From Erodium maritimum (taxonomy: Eukaryota > Streptophyta > Magnoliopsida > Geraniales > Geraniaceae), in the NCBI GenBank assembly GCA_963921825.1, contig OY997591.1, positions 55,219,031-55,283,030 of the forward strand: 64,000 nucleotides of DNA, written 5' to 3'. The notes beneath the pieces were generated by a model. It was not told where the DNA came from. It saw nothing but the letters and a program-made list of their open reading frames with translations, and ran no database searches. Shown piece by piece: positions 1 to 11,028 of this stretch. The translations under genes were made by a program, and so were the position numbers. How positions within the stretch are numbered: the stretch's first letter is position 1; every line of letters starts with the position of its first letter.

Positions 1-250
1 TCGAGGCTCGGGGCTTCCAGATGTCTTGAGAGTTGTATTAGAGATGTGTTGGTCCTCATTGTTGATCTTTATTTACCTTTTGTCACTTATCAAGTTTTGA
101 CACCTTATTTAAATTTTGGATTGAATTATCGAGAAATATTTTGGATTCGCTTTCAGTTTTAAAAAGGGTTTGTTACAGTTTTACTACTTTTATCTCGATC
201 GTTTCGGGTCACGTCTCGAGTCCGGCCAAGACTGGATTTGGGGTGTAACA
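1..250 (+). mobile_element. 3' end of a Ty3-type LTR (family 2), cut by the window edge
   Basis: The last bases, ending in GGGGTGTAACA at 250, match the 3' end of the LTRs that close at 41894 and 55728. In those copies the end reads GTCTCGAGTCCGG, then about 13 bases, then TTTGGGGCGTGACA. The copy is in plus orientation and its 5' part lies outside the window, so solo LTR versus full element cannot be decided. The next base begins a different LTR family, so this copy appears to be inserted into that one. Confidence 0.75.
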
Positions 251-985
251 GGTTGAGCATTCTTCGGCGATGGAGGGTTTCTCCCCTTCCGACTAGCTAT
301 CGGAAAAGTAGCTCGGTACATATCGCTAACAGGTCGACCGCCTGGCCTGACAGGGATCGGTAAAGTTGCGTGGGGCAGGCTCGAGCCCAGCCGGTTAGCA
401 ACCGGCACTGAGCAGCTGGCTGGAGTGCGATCCTTTGTGATCTTGTTTGGTGTGCGATCCTTTGTGATCTTGGTTGTTGCGTGGTTATCTTTTAAGTCTT
501 TGGTGGAAGTCGTAACCGCTGTGTTGGGTCTACATTACATGTCTGAGTGTTGGGTCGGTTGAGGAAAGTACTAGTTGCGTGTCAGTCGGGTTACTTGAGT
601 TGTTGGGGATAGTAATCCTCGGTGTTGAGTTTGTTGTTGGTGTTACCGGCATTGTCTGCTAGTATGCCGTGGTCAGTCTGTTATCCGTGGTGGTGAGCGA
701 ACGCTCACCCCTAGCTGCTTTTCCTACAGGTAGTGGTCGCGGGACGGACTAGGTGAGCTCTCGAGGCTTGAAAGGCTAGGAGCGGGGTCCGGGTTTCCTT
801 TTTGAGACTAGCGATGTACGCCGTGTATTTTGTCCGCTTGTTGGGACGTATTTTTGAGTTGTAAATAACTATTTTGATTAACTAAATGGTGGTTTTAAAG
901 TGATTTATTTAAAAGGTTTGAAAATGTTTTATTGTCTTAAACGTTCGCGTTCCGGGTTCGGTTCTACTGAATTTGGAGCGTGACA
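251..985 (+). mobile_element. 3' portion of a Ty3 LTR (family 1), 5' truncated
   Basis: This stretch matches the reverse complement of the LTR at 24277-27138. Shared signatures are a doubled TGCGATCCTTTGTGATCTTG block near 430-470, the AGGTCGACCGCCTG motif near 331, and the terminal CGCGTTCCGGGTTCGG ending in GAGCGTGACA at 985. It is in plus orientation and is interrupted on its left by the family-2 LTR ending at 250. It is clearly more diverged than the two LTRs of the full element, so it is an older copy. Confidence 0.75.
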
Positions 986-993
986 ATTTTAAG

Positions 994-1490
994 GGGTTAA
1001 ATGTTGAAACTTACCCTTATGCATTGGTCACGAACACTATGCTACCCTCTTTTTGAAAATCACATTTGCGGTACCTTATCTATTGGTCACGGGATTTCGT
1101 TAGGAAAAATGGACGGTAAAATGCTGTTTTTTCCATTCCGTTAGTCATATGACCTCAAGTGTCATATAATGGATGGTAACATGACGTTATTTTTCCCTTA
1201 AGTATTTGACCTCTATATATTTTATAAGGAACAACAACGAGGGTGCAATGGTAATGTTCCTTATAAAATGTATAAAAGTCAAATAACTAAGGGAAAACAG
1301 CATTTTACCATCCATTATATGACACTTGAAGTCATATGACTAACGAAATGGAAAAAACGGCATTTTACCGTCTATTTTTCCTAACGGAATCCCTTTACCA
1401 ATAGATAAGGTACCGTAAATATGATTTTGAAAAAGATGCTAGCATAGTATTCGTGACTAATACATAAGAGTAAGTTTCAACATTTAACCC
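994..1490. mobile_element. Foldback/MITE-like element with long terminal inverted repeats (Mutator-like size class)
   Basis: The left end GGGTTAAATGTTGAAACTTA is mirrored by TAAGTTTCAACATTTAACCC at the right end. The inverted similarity runs inward for more than 200 bp: the CATTTTACCGTC, GTCATATGAC and TATTTGACC motifs all recur in inverse order. No coding capacity is visible. The flanking 9-mers AATTTTAAG and TATTTTAAA agree at 7 of 9 positions, which fits a decayed 9-bp duplication as made by Mutator-like elements. Superfamily assignment is inference. Confidence 0.6.
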
Positions 1491-1622
1491 TATTTTAAAT
1501 CAATTGATCCAGGAATAGATCGTGTGAGTGCTCTTATGCAGTGTGCCAGGGCATACCATCCTTGTTTTAATTGATTACCGGATCTCTTTTGCAACTAATA
1601 CGAGGGTACCCATCAATTTATT
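1491..1622. other. Short spacer, nothing recognised
   Basis: Between the foldback element and the left target duplication of the 839-bp non-LTR insertion there is no gene, repeat or RNA signature that I can identify. Confidence 0.4.
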
Positions 1623-1637
1623 CCTTACCCAAGTTTT

Positions 1638-2476
1638 TTGAAACGGGAAAGAAGTAGTATTACGATAAAATCGTGCTTACAATGAGGGACCTAACAGTCC
1701 CGGACACCAGCTTTTGTCCCAACCGGCCGTAGCCCGTCGGGCACACATGGTTCCATACATATAGTCCGCTTTGATTCGCGGATCCGAACTTAGGATTTCT
1801 TCGATCCAACGTTACAAAAAAATAATAAACCAAATTCCAAAACTTATTGAGCCACATGATTATTCGAACTAAAGCAGCGAAACCTAATGGAGAATTTGTC
1901 TTTAGTGTAGAATTCCCGAGATCTCCCTGCTGCAAAAACTTGTTCGGGGTTGAAAGTCCCGAAGTTGGGTGCATGTGAAGTAGGTCCCGAATTCCCGTTC
2001 TTCCTCCTGGATCCCAGATCCATCTATGGAGCAGGCCCATGCCAGCGAGGGGTGACCCTGGGGCGGTAGGCCGCTGCGGATGGGATACAGCGCGTGGAGC
2101 CCGTAATCTGGTGAACGACAGGGGGGCCACGGTGGCTACTGGCTCGACGGCGGGGCTGGTCCGGCGATGCAGGAACGGTAGCTCGAGTCGAGGGAGAGAC
2201 CGTGGAGCAGCTTGAACGATGGGCAGCGACCTGTGGGGGTAGACCGACTGCAAAACAAGACAAAAACAAAAAAATAAAACCCATAGATGGGTAGAATGGA
2301 CCCATAAATGGGTGTGTGGAGCGCCTTCAAGGGATTCCATGGTGGAGGAAGGGAGGGGAGTAGGCTGCTCTGCGAAGCAGAGGCTTCAATGATGAAGAAG
2401 AAGGGGGAAGGGGGAAGAGGCTGCGCAGAGCAGCCCCTAGGGTTTTTTTTAAAAGTAATCATAAATAAAAAAGCCT
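1638..2476 (-). mobile_element. Short non-LTR retroposon (or retroposed transcript) with 15-bp target duplication
   Basis: The segment is bracketed by the identical 15-mer CCTTACCCAAGTTTT at 1623-1637 and 2477-2491. Read on the minus strand it ends in CCGTTTCAAAAAA directly before the duplication, the polyA-type tail of LINE, SINE or processed-transcript insertions. One open frame of 226 codons (2340-1660, minus) covers most of it, beginning with a Met that follows a pyrimidine-rich leader. I recognise no domain in that protein, and its serine/proline-rich start followed by tryptophan-rich patches does not look like reverse transcriptase. It may be an internally deleted LINE (5' leader joined to 3' UTR) or a retrocopy of a host transcript. 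A T-rich tract ending in TTTTGCAG near 2246 resembles an intron acceptor. Confidence 0.65.
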
Positions 2477-2491
2477 CCTTACCCAAGTTTT

Positions 2492-3300
2492 AGGTTGAAA
2501 TGTATGTATTTAATATATAACCGGTCTGAAATCCATCCGAGCCTAGATCTGAACCTTCGTCCAACTATACAATCCAATAGACTTTTTCGTGTACGGGGTA
2601 ATCTTTACCCTTTAATAGATTGAAGTTAGAAGGTCAAGGTCACTCAAAAGTCATATCTTTTAAGACTCATATATGTAACAAAAACCAATCATTGAAATCT
2701 CTTCCTTTTTCTTTTCTTGGCTTTCTATGTACTTGGGCACATCCGACCAACATACATGTATCTAGATATGGATTTTGACAAAAATACAACGAATGAATGG
2801 AAGAACTACGTATTTGGGCACATTATTTAGACCAACATACATGTATCTAGATATGGATTGACAAAAGTACAACCAATGAGTGGAATAGGTTTCCGAATCT
2901 AAACATCTCTTCATACAGCATGGTTTTACATAGTAATTTGATTATAGAGGTCGTTGTGGAACACAAATATAATAAAAGCCGTACACCGATGGACCAAAGG
3001 ATTTCATGCATGGGCCATTTTATTTTAACCATATAAGAGAAGTTTTATTGAAATGTAAATGATTCACATACACATCACCAAACATATAGCAGTAAAAAAG
3101 GAAAGATCGTCAAAATTAATGAAATAAAAGAGTAAGACTGAAATCGTGACTTGTAGGTATCGAACGCTAACCCTTTAACATGATATCTGGCTAATCCAAG
3201 GGTAAACAGGTCGTAGATTAAAACAACACGGCTAAACAGTTGTAGCGCGTAATACTCATTTTCTGACTCTACCTGAAATTGCTCGTGCTGAGACAACTAA
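2492..3300. other. AT-rich spacer with a local tandem duplication, no gene seen
   Basis: No supported coding region. It contains an imperfect tandem duplication listed separately (2731-2890). Open frames here are short and lack recognisable domains. Confidence 0.4.
2731..2890. repeat. Imperfect tandem duplication, about 81-bp unit, two copies
   Basis: The block starting TTGGGCACAT and containing CATACATGTATCTAGATATG followed by GACAAAA occurs twice, at about 2731-2806 and 2811-2887, with a few substitutions and small indels. It appears to be a local replication-type duplication in non-coding DNA. Confidence 0.7.
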
Positions 3301-3739
3301 GGCGTTTGAGGGGATAACGGGCAGTTAGGGAGAACTCCAAATAATGGGGGGAAGGAATCATCAGACTTGCACCGATGCTGGCAGGGCGAGGCGGGCATCC
3401 CCATACATGCCTTGAAGCTCGATGATCCAGTTATCGCCCTAGGCGAAACCGTTGAGCAGCCCCCGCCTGGGAGATTCTCGTATAAGCCGATGGCCTAGCC
3501 AGTGGCACATCCAAATACTGGGAGCACACAAGAAGCTTCTCCTAGTTAGGCAGGAGATTTGGTGTTGCACCAGCCTCACTTGGCCCTAAGACCTCTAGGA
3601 TGTGAGGTAGTGGTACTGAGCAGAGGCACACGTGCTTCAAGTACCGTGGACGTGCCGTCATGGTAGGTAGGAGATCTTGTGTTCCGATCCCGGTAATCCG
3701 TCCCAGCACGCCTTATGAAACCCATCGTTGAGACATCCT
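3301..3739. mobile_element. Degraded retroelement remnant flanking the non-autonomous LTR element
   Basis: The stretch shares diverged phrases with 16970-17120, such as CCTAGTTAGGCAG followed by a GCACCA-containing block and TTCACTTAGTCCTA-like text. This suggests it is the other side of the same old minus-strand LINE that the LTR element split. The last five bases (ATCCT, 3735-3739) also occur immediately after the element's other end at 16965-16969. No open frame with a known domain is present. Confidence 0.4.
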
Positions 3740-4538
3740 ATAAATCAAAGATACGGGTTCATAAAGTACATTCCATAATATTGAACACGTTCGATTGCTG
3801 CGGTGTCGACTTATTTTAGAGGCAACGAGTTATCTCAACTCTAGTCCTAACTTTTTTTAATGATTCGGACCCTAATAATATTTAACCACTGAGTTCTTTC
3901 GACTCTCGATGTAGGAAGACCCAAAGCGGTAAGCTCTACGATAACTTCCAGCTTTCGAAAAAACGAGTCTATAGATATTGCAATTGTATTAACCCCTCCT
4001 CTTTCAAGTGACAGATAGCCTACACGAGAGGTAAAGCATTACGCACAAATCAATCATAGACATTAATACGAATCAACAACCACCACAATTGAAGCATCCA
4101 ATTTATAGAATTCCACACTCTAATCCCCCATAGCCCTAGAAATTGGGGGTTTAAGTGTTCATGGTTTTTTTTGTTCATTGGTTCATGGTAATGATATTTT
4201 TGCTACATTCAATTTCATTTTCAAGTTTACTCTCCCAAATGCTACAATAGCATTTTGAACCTTCATCACTTACTTTGAAGATCTAAAAACCTGACTGAAG
4301 AACACCCTCTTGAGCATCTTTAATCACCATCCCCACCTCCATCCTTCTAAACCCCAGAAACCATGTTGTCTGTTGAAGAACACAGTGGCGATCCGGCAAC
4401 GAACAGAGCACACCAACCTTATACTTCTTTGGAAAAGGAATAACTCCAACCTCAACCTCAACCTCATCAATTAGCCAACCTCCTGGGTTCGAGAAATCAT
4501 TGAAGTAGCTTCAGAGGCTCAAAACCAGAAATGCATCT

Positions 4539-6344
4539 TTGATTCAAGATCCACCTTCAGACAGAACACAAGAATACAAACCTGGAGGCCACACAAAGCT
4601 TATAGATGGATTGAAGATGTTCTATGACAAACATTTCAAACCTGTTAGCTCAGACACCGATTCAACTCCTTCCTTCTCAGCAAACATTCCCAGAAATACT
4701 CAGTATCATCTCAGATCAGAAAAAGGAAAGGAAAAGAATATAAATTTTGAACCATCCTCACATCTTGAATATCGAGCAAAGAAACCCCTATCCCCTGCCC
4801 AACAAGGTTTTCAGCAGACACAGAAAAAAACAACACAAAGATATGGAAGCATAGCTGCCTACATTCACAACCTTCCAAGCAAAGCCACAGAGCCTTGGTT
4901 ACACAATATTTTCTCAGAAGTGGGAGGCCTCAAACGAGCACACATTGCTACAAACCTTAGCAAACAAGGTAAAATATTTGGCTTTTGTTATTTCACCACT
5001 CATCAACAACTGCAGGAAGCTATCCAATCTTTCAATGGCTATACCATAAATAGCCATAAACTCTATGTTACACAAGCAAGAATCACCACCAACAGCTATG
5101 AAGACAATCTAATATCAGAGCTCATTCAGTTAAGGCTCCAAGGCTCCATTGTGTCTCAACAACTGCGACTCCTCAGCAACAACCATCTAGCCATGGCACA
5201 TCAGAACTACACAGCACAAACCATCATGACAAGCTTTGCAAAGGAAGGTGTTCCTGAAATACAGGTCAAATCTCTTGGTAACAGGGTACTTCTTCTTCAT
5301 TTTCCGGATCCTCTCTTCGACAAAGAGCTTGTGAAGGAGGATGGTCGTTAGCTTAGTAAATGGCTTTCCAATATACCAGAAAAGGAAAGATTATGTGAAA
5401 AGGAAGGGACTTTCAAATGGGTTTCTATTATGGGACTGCCCTATCAAGGTTGGTGTGAGGAATCATTTGCAACTGCAACCTCAACCCTGTGAAGCTTTGT
5501 ATTAACACATCCATCCTCTGTTACTGGCATACAATTAGATGAGGCAGTAATACTTATCCACACTAACATATATACAAAGATTTCAACTACTGTAGAGATG
5601 TACTTGGGGCATAGCAAATACTCAGTTCTCATCATAGAAATCAAGATTGAGGAGGTGGCAGAGATAATAGGGTAGAGACCGATCTCCACAGATGAAAGTT
5701 CTCAATTTTCTTTCAGTTCCTCAGAGGAGGAAGAAGAAGCTGATGTTGGAATGAATGTCAACTCTAAAACTGATTCCCAAAAGGGCTTGAATTTCAATAT
5801 AGTAGCTGAAGAAGAAGTGGTTGGTGATATTTTACTTCTAGAAGTTGCTAATCATGAGATTGAGTTAGTTATGGCTGAAGAAGTTATTGATGATATTCCC
5901 ACACAGTCAGCTCTGAATGAGAAGGTGCAGAAGAATGTATCTCCTAAGGCTCAGAGTTTGCATCCCTCATTACTACATATATCCTCTACACCTATTGAAA
6001 ACTCAGATCTGTTTAAGGTAGTTGAAGATACACCTCAAAGACCACTTCAAATTACCTGCACCACCACCGATAATGGCACAATCAAGATCCAAACGCATCT
6101 CCTCAATGATTCAGATTTGGTATCCTTTGGACCTTCTAAGAATCAAAGCCTCAACCAAATCTCAGAAAAAAACGCCAGAGCAACGAAATTCTCCAGCAAC
6201 AACGCAGAATTTACAGCTGGCATAGTTGTAGCTCAACCAATTCAGTCACACTCTCTAGCCTCAAGTACACAAAGACATCAACATTTAATGCCAACAGTAG
6301 ATGAATACTTAACATCTACTGTTGGGGAACCTGCTACACTATAA
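4539..6344 (+). pseudogene. LINE ORF1 protein (RNA recognition motif plus DUF4283-like region), interrupted
   Basis: This would encode the RNA-binding chaperone that coats LINE RNA. In a single frame from about 4539 to 6344 the reading is broken by TAG (5349), TGA (5490) and TAG (5673). Residues about 100-182 form an RRM: the RNP2-like strand AAYIHNLP and the RNP1-like KIFGFCYFTT are both visible. After the first stop the frame continues with a region resembling the DUF4283-type domain of plant LINE proteins (FKWVSIMGLPYQGW), then an acidic, low-complexity tail. No zinc knuckle is seen. A convincing ATG was not found: an ATG at 4363 is out of frame, so the true N-terminus is uncertain. Beyond 6344 another frame (6322-6534) may continue the tail after a frameshift. 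Confidence 0.8.
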
Positions 6345-6892
6345 AGCAAAGTCCTTGGAAAAGAGTCCATTAATTGCTGCAGAAGAGCAATACTTAACAT
6401 TCTTGGGGACCACCAGCTCACAAAATCGTGGCTTGGAAGATATTTTCAGTGCCCAAACACCCCTCACACCCCTCTCTCTCAGCCTCAGTTATGACTACTT
6501 GATTCACAAACCAAGGAGATTTCGGACTTCCTAGGATTCTATAAACGTAGTACTGAAAACACCTCAAATACTCCACCCAAACCCTCTTCCAAAAAAATCA
6601 AAGGAAAGAAACACATTGCAGTCATCTCTTCTCACAAGTATGAAACTAGACTGAGATTGAAGGATTAAAGGCTTGGTGAGGCAAGGAAAGCATGGTCCTT
6701 TGGCAAGAAATTAGTGCTGAAGGCAGATTGCAGTGATGAGCAATTAATTCAACATCTAGCATATTTGGATGATGACAATCTTGGTTACTTGGTGGATGGA
6801 CGAAGTGAGGATGAGGACCTGGCTTTAACCCTTATTGATTCAGGCAATGGGGCAATAGAGGCCACCCCCTTACCTACACAATAATCAGGGCC

Positions 6893-9800
6893 ATGAAAAT
6901 CCTCTCTTGGAATTTGAGAGGTGTGTCTTCAGCACAAAAGAGGAAGACACTCAATGACTTGACTCGCAAGCAACAATCTTAGATGCTCTTAATACAAGAA
7001 TCAGAGCTGGAAAAAATCCCATTTGTCTTCCTCAGATCTTGTGGCCTATGTTTGGGTTGGGAGATGGATTACATCCCTGCTTCTGGACTCTCAGGTGGAA
7101 TAATCTCCTGCTGGAATTCAAACTCTTTTCAGTTGATCAGTGTCAAAAAGATTGTTGGTGCCCTTATCTGGATTGGTCATTCTAAGGAATTAAACAAAAC
7201 ATGTTGTGTCACAAATGTATATGCTCCATCCAAAAGAAGAGAAAGAGGAGTACTTTGGGCTGATCTACTTGCTGAACTACAAAACATCTCCAGATCATCT
7301 CTACTATTATTAGGAGAAGACTTCAATGCTGTGTTATCTCCTACTGAAAGATCAAACAACAAAGCATCCCCATATGATATTTTTAATCTACAATCTCTAC
7401 TCAACTCTTTGGATCTGATTGATCTACCTCTCACAGGTGGTAAATATACTTGGTTTGGTCCTGGCTCATTGGCATCAAGGATAGATACACAAATTCAACT
7501 CCTCAGGTACAAGCTTGACAACTTGGATACACTAGTGGAAGAAAGAAGCCTCACTGTTGATGAATGCAATGATAGAGGAGCCTGTAAAGCTATGCTTATT
7601 CAAAAGACCAAGTTACTATCCAAACTATGGAGCCAGAAAGCAAGGAGGAAATGGTTTCATGAAGGTGACAAACCCTCCAAATTCTTCCACTTACTAGCAA
7701 ATTACAATGGCACAAAGAAAAAAATCACACAGATGATATATGAAGCGGAGCTCTTACAGAACCCAACTCTGATTAAACAAGCAGTTGCTACCCATTTCAA
7801 AGATAGATTTTCAAAGCCCTCTGTTGTGCCAATGAACATAGATAACTTGCCCTTCAAGTCAATCTCCACAACTCAATCAGAATGGTTAGAAAGACCTTTT
7901 GCAGAACAAGAAGTGGTGAAGGCATTGATGGCTTGTGTTGGAGATAAAGCAACTGGCCCTGATGGATTCACACTAAAATTCTATCAAGTGTGTTGGCCTA
8001 TCATCAAAGAAGATATCATGAACTTCCTCATTTATTTCCACAGAACAGGGCACTTGAGGAAAGGTCTCAATTCCTCTTTTATAACATTAATACCTAAATG
8101 TGAAGCACCATTGACATTTGGAGACTTCAGACCTATCAGTCTAATGGGTGGCCCCTATAAAATCCTCACCAAATTACTTGGATTGAGACTCAAAGAAGTC
8201 TGTGGCTCACTTGTTGGTTTTGAACAAACTGGCTTCCTAGCTGGAAGACAGGTCCTTGATGGTGTGCTAGCTGACAATGAAGTGGTCCAATAGATCAAAC
8301 AAACCAAAGTAAAAGCGCTCATCTTCAAAGCAGACTTTGAAAAGGCTTTTGACAACATCAACTGGGGGTATATGATGAAGTTACTGGAAAAACTTGGCTT
8401 TGGATTCCTATGGAGACTATGGATGATATCATGGTTTAGAGCTCATATGTCTGTGCTGGTTAATGATTCTCCCTCACCTGATTTCCCAATGCATAGAGGC
8501 CTTAGACAAGGTTGTGCAATGTCACCACTTCTATTTGCTCTAGCTGTAGAAGGTTTAAATAAAATCATGAAAAAAGGTTTGGAATTTGATCAATTCCAAG
8601 GAATACAAGTGGGAACAACAGGGCCATATATCTCACACCTACAATTTGCTGATGATTCCATTTTTTTCATCAAAGCCTCCCCAGATGGTGCAACTAATCT
8701 GAAACATGCTCTTGAGATGTTCAAACTATCAGCTGGGTTAAAAGTGAACTACATCAAATCTGCTATCAAACCAATGAATCTATCTCCCCAAGAAACTCAG
8801 GAATATGCAACCATCCTCTCCTGCACAGTGGAATCACTTCCATTCAAATATTTGGGATTTAGTCTTGGCTCCAGCCCAAAAAGACTAATCACTTGGAAGC
8901 CAAATATAGAGAAGTTCAAAAAATCTCTTGGTCTGTGGCAGGCCAAAACTCTATCTTTTGGAGGCAGAATAACCTTGATAAAGTCCACCCTCAGTGCCTT
9001 ACCTCTTTACTTTCTATCCTTGCTCAAAGCCCCAAAATCAGTCCTGAAGGCTATGGAATCCTAGCAAAGGAGGTTTTTATGGCATGGTGCTGCCCCTACA
9101 AGAGTGTTCTGTAAAGTTAGTTGGAACCAAGTCTGCAAACAAAAATTAGAAGGGGGTTTATGAATAAAAAACTTGAAATTGATGAATATTGCCCTCCTTG
9201 CAAAATGGTGGTGGAGATTTGTTGTTGAAGACAATTCATTGTGGAAACAAATCATTTGTGCAAGGTATGGGGGAAGAATTCATGATTGGGATCTCAGCAA
9301 CTTCACTGAATTAGGAAGTTCAAATTTCTTTGCACATATCATCTCATTATCATATGATCCCAACTTTGCTGAGCTATTTGGAAGCAAATGACTCTCTTGG
9401 CAACTGGGTAATGGAACTAAAATTCATTTCTGGGAGGATATTTGGTGGGGAGAATTAACTTTTAAAGTACTATTTCCAAGAATATACTTACTGGAAAAGT
9501 CAAAACACTCTCTTATAGCAGATCTCTGGGATGAGAATAGCTGGGAGCTTGATCTAAGAAGAGATGCTAAGGGATGGGAGCTCTTAGAATGGGGTTGCTT
9601 ATGTGTCATCCTCTCTGTTACTAGGCTAACTCATGTTGAAGATAAACTCTGTTGGTCCTCAGATGGAAAGGGATTTTCTGTGCATAAAATGTATTCTCTT
9701 CTTGCTGCTCAAGGATCCACTTCTCCGAACTGGACAAAGCACTTATGGATATCTGGGATTCCCTCTAAAATCTCTGCATTTTGTTGGCTAGCTTGTCTTG

Positions 9801-10252
9801 AGGTTATTCCAACCAAGTGTTTCCTAGAAGGTAGAGGAATGACACTATCCCTTCAAGAGATTATTTGCCCACAATGCAGTTGGGACTTTGAAGATGTGGC
9901 ACATATACTTTTACATTGCAGAATTGCTTGTGAAGTCATGACTTTAATTCTTAAATGGTGGGGTATTACTTGGGTCTGCCCTTTAGATGTTAAATCACTC
10001 TTTTGCTCTTGGCCTTATTTGGTCCCCTCCAATCTCAGAAGAGGATGGTGCAATATCCTTCAGGCTCTTTTCTGGCAGTTGTGGCTCTCAAGGAATTCAT
10101 TAATCTTCAAGGGACAACAAGACACAATCTCCCAACTATTTTCAAAAATTCTGAATGTCTCTTATAGTTGGGAATGGGCAAATTTTGACACAAATTATCA
10201 CTTCACTTTGCAGGAGTGGATCTGCAATTCTTGGCAACTCAGCATTCCATGA
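6893..10252 (+). pseudogene. LINE ORF2 polyprotein: endonuclease, reverse transcriptase, zf-RVT; five in-frame stops
   Basis: The frame starts at ATG 6893 (MKILSWNLRGV, the typical endonuclease start) and keeps one reading frame for 1,119 codons to TGA at 10250. It is broken by TAG 6980, TAG 8291, TAG 9062, TGA 9161 and TGA 9389. Endonuclease motifs WNLRG, QES, DFNAVL and SRID are present, but right after SRID (about 7486) the text jumps to the linker, so the C-terminal endonuclease motif with the catalytic SDH is missing. Reverse transcriptase is complete in outline: FRPISLM, FKADFEKAFD, GLRQGCAMSPLL and the catalytic FADDS (about 8648). The C-terminus has a zf-RVT domain (W..GIPSKISAFCWLA, CPQCSWDFEDVAHILLHC). 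There is no RNase H. It is disabled, but lack of frameshifts suggests decay mainly by point mutation. Confidence 0.9.
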
Positions 10253-11016
10253 TCTATGTTCTCTCATTTTGGGTTGGAGTTTGGGGTGGTTTTATGGGTG
10301 GTTTGGGTGAGAGATGGTTAGTTTGGTAAGGTTATCTTGGCTCTTTTGCTGTCTTCTTTTTGTCCTGTCATGGGACTTGTGTGTGGGTTCTCTTTTCCCT
10401 CCTTTCCTATCTTCTCTTGTGAGTGGTTAGTACTTATCTTAGGTTGAGAGTTTAGTGGCCTTTTGTTTCTTTTCCCGATCTTGTAGGTCCTCAAAGCCTT
10501 GAACTGGAACTCCTCTTCAATTTGCACTACTCTACTACTTCTACTGGTGCTCCTCTACACATAAGTATTCAGAAGCACATGAAATTGGCTTCTCAGCACA
10601 ATCACAAACATTTGCAACACTGCTGAAAAGGTCCAAACACATTCACATGAAGAAATCCATTTATCTAGATGTCTCAAGATGCTCCTCTACCCATAAACGC
10701 CACAACAATTTGGGTTTGAAGATCCTGCTGATTGGCCTACTGAATTTTACTCATCAACTGACACAATTCAATGGCTTAAACAAACATCTACTCTAGTCTA
10801 TCTGCTACTGCTACCTAAGGGACACACCACACTTTTGTCAGCTCACCTCACCGAGCAAACCTTTACAGTTTACTACTCTATAGTTTTCTCTCTTTGTACA
10901 TATCTTGCTTTTGTTATTACCTTTTGTGTGATACAATCTGTAGTGAGATTGTTTTTTTTTGTATCCTTTTCTACCTCAGAAGGGGTCTTTAATATATGCT
11001 TTCGCCGAGCAAAAAA
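10253..11016 (+). other. LINE 3' untranslated region and polyA tail
   Basis: This stretch follows ORF2 directly and holds no further domain. It ends with the pyrimidine-rich GCTTTCGCCGAGC and eight A residues just before the repeated target sequence. Confidence 0.75.
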
Positions 11017-11028
11017 AAGTGTTCATGG

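Larger units (their letters stand above)
4165..11016 (+). mobile_element. L1-type LINE with RRM-bearing ORF1, near full length, inactive
   Basis: A 6.85-kb insertion bracketed by the 12-mer AAGTGTTCATGG (4153-4164 and 11017-11028), with an A8 run at its 3' end after GCTTTCGCCGAGC. LTR B (about 15900) preserves the unoccupied target. Two frames are recognisable. ORF1 has an RNA recognition motif in place of the usual zinc knuckle. ORF2 has endonuclease, reverse transcriptase and a zf-RVT C-terminus. LINEs with RRM-type ORF1 are known from plants (the BNR group first described in beet). Both frames carry stop codons and the endonuclease is internally deleted, so the copy cannot move by itself. 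Confidence 0.9.

Noticed and set aside
2024-2486. Overlapping minus-strand frames of 93 and 116 codons beside the 226-codon frame
   Set aside because: Alternative frames of the same retroposon leader; at most one can be meaningful and none has a known domain.
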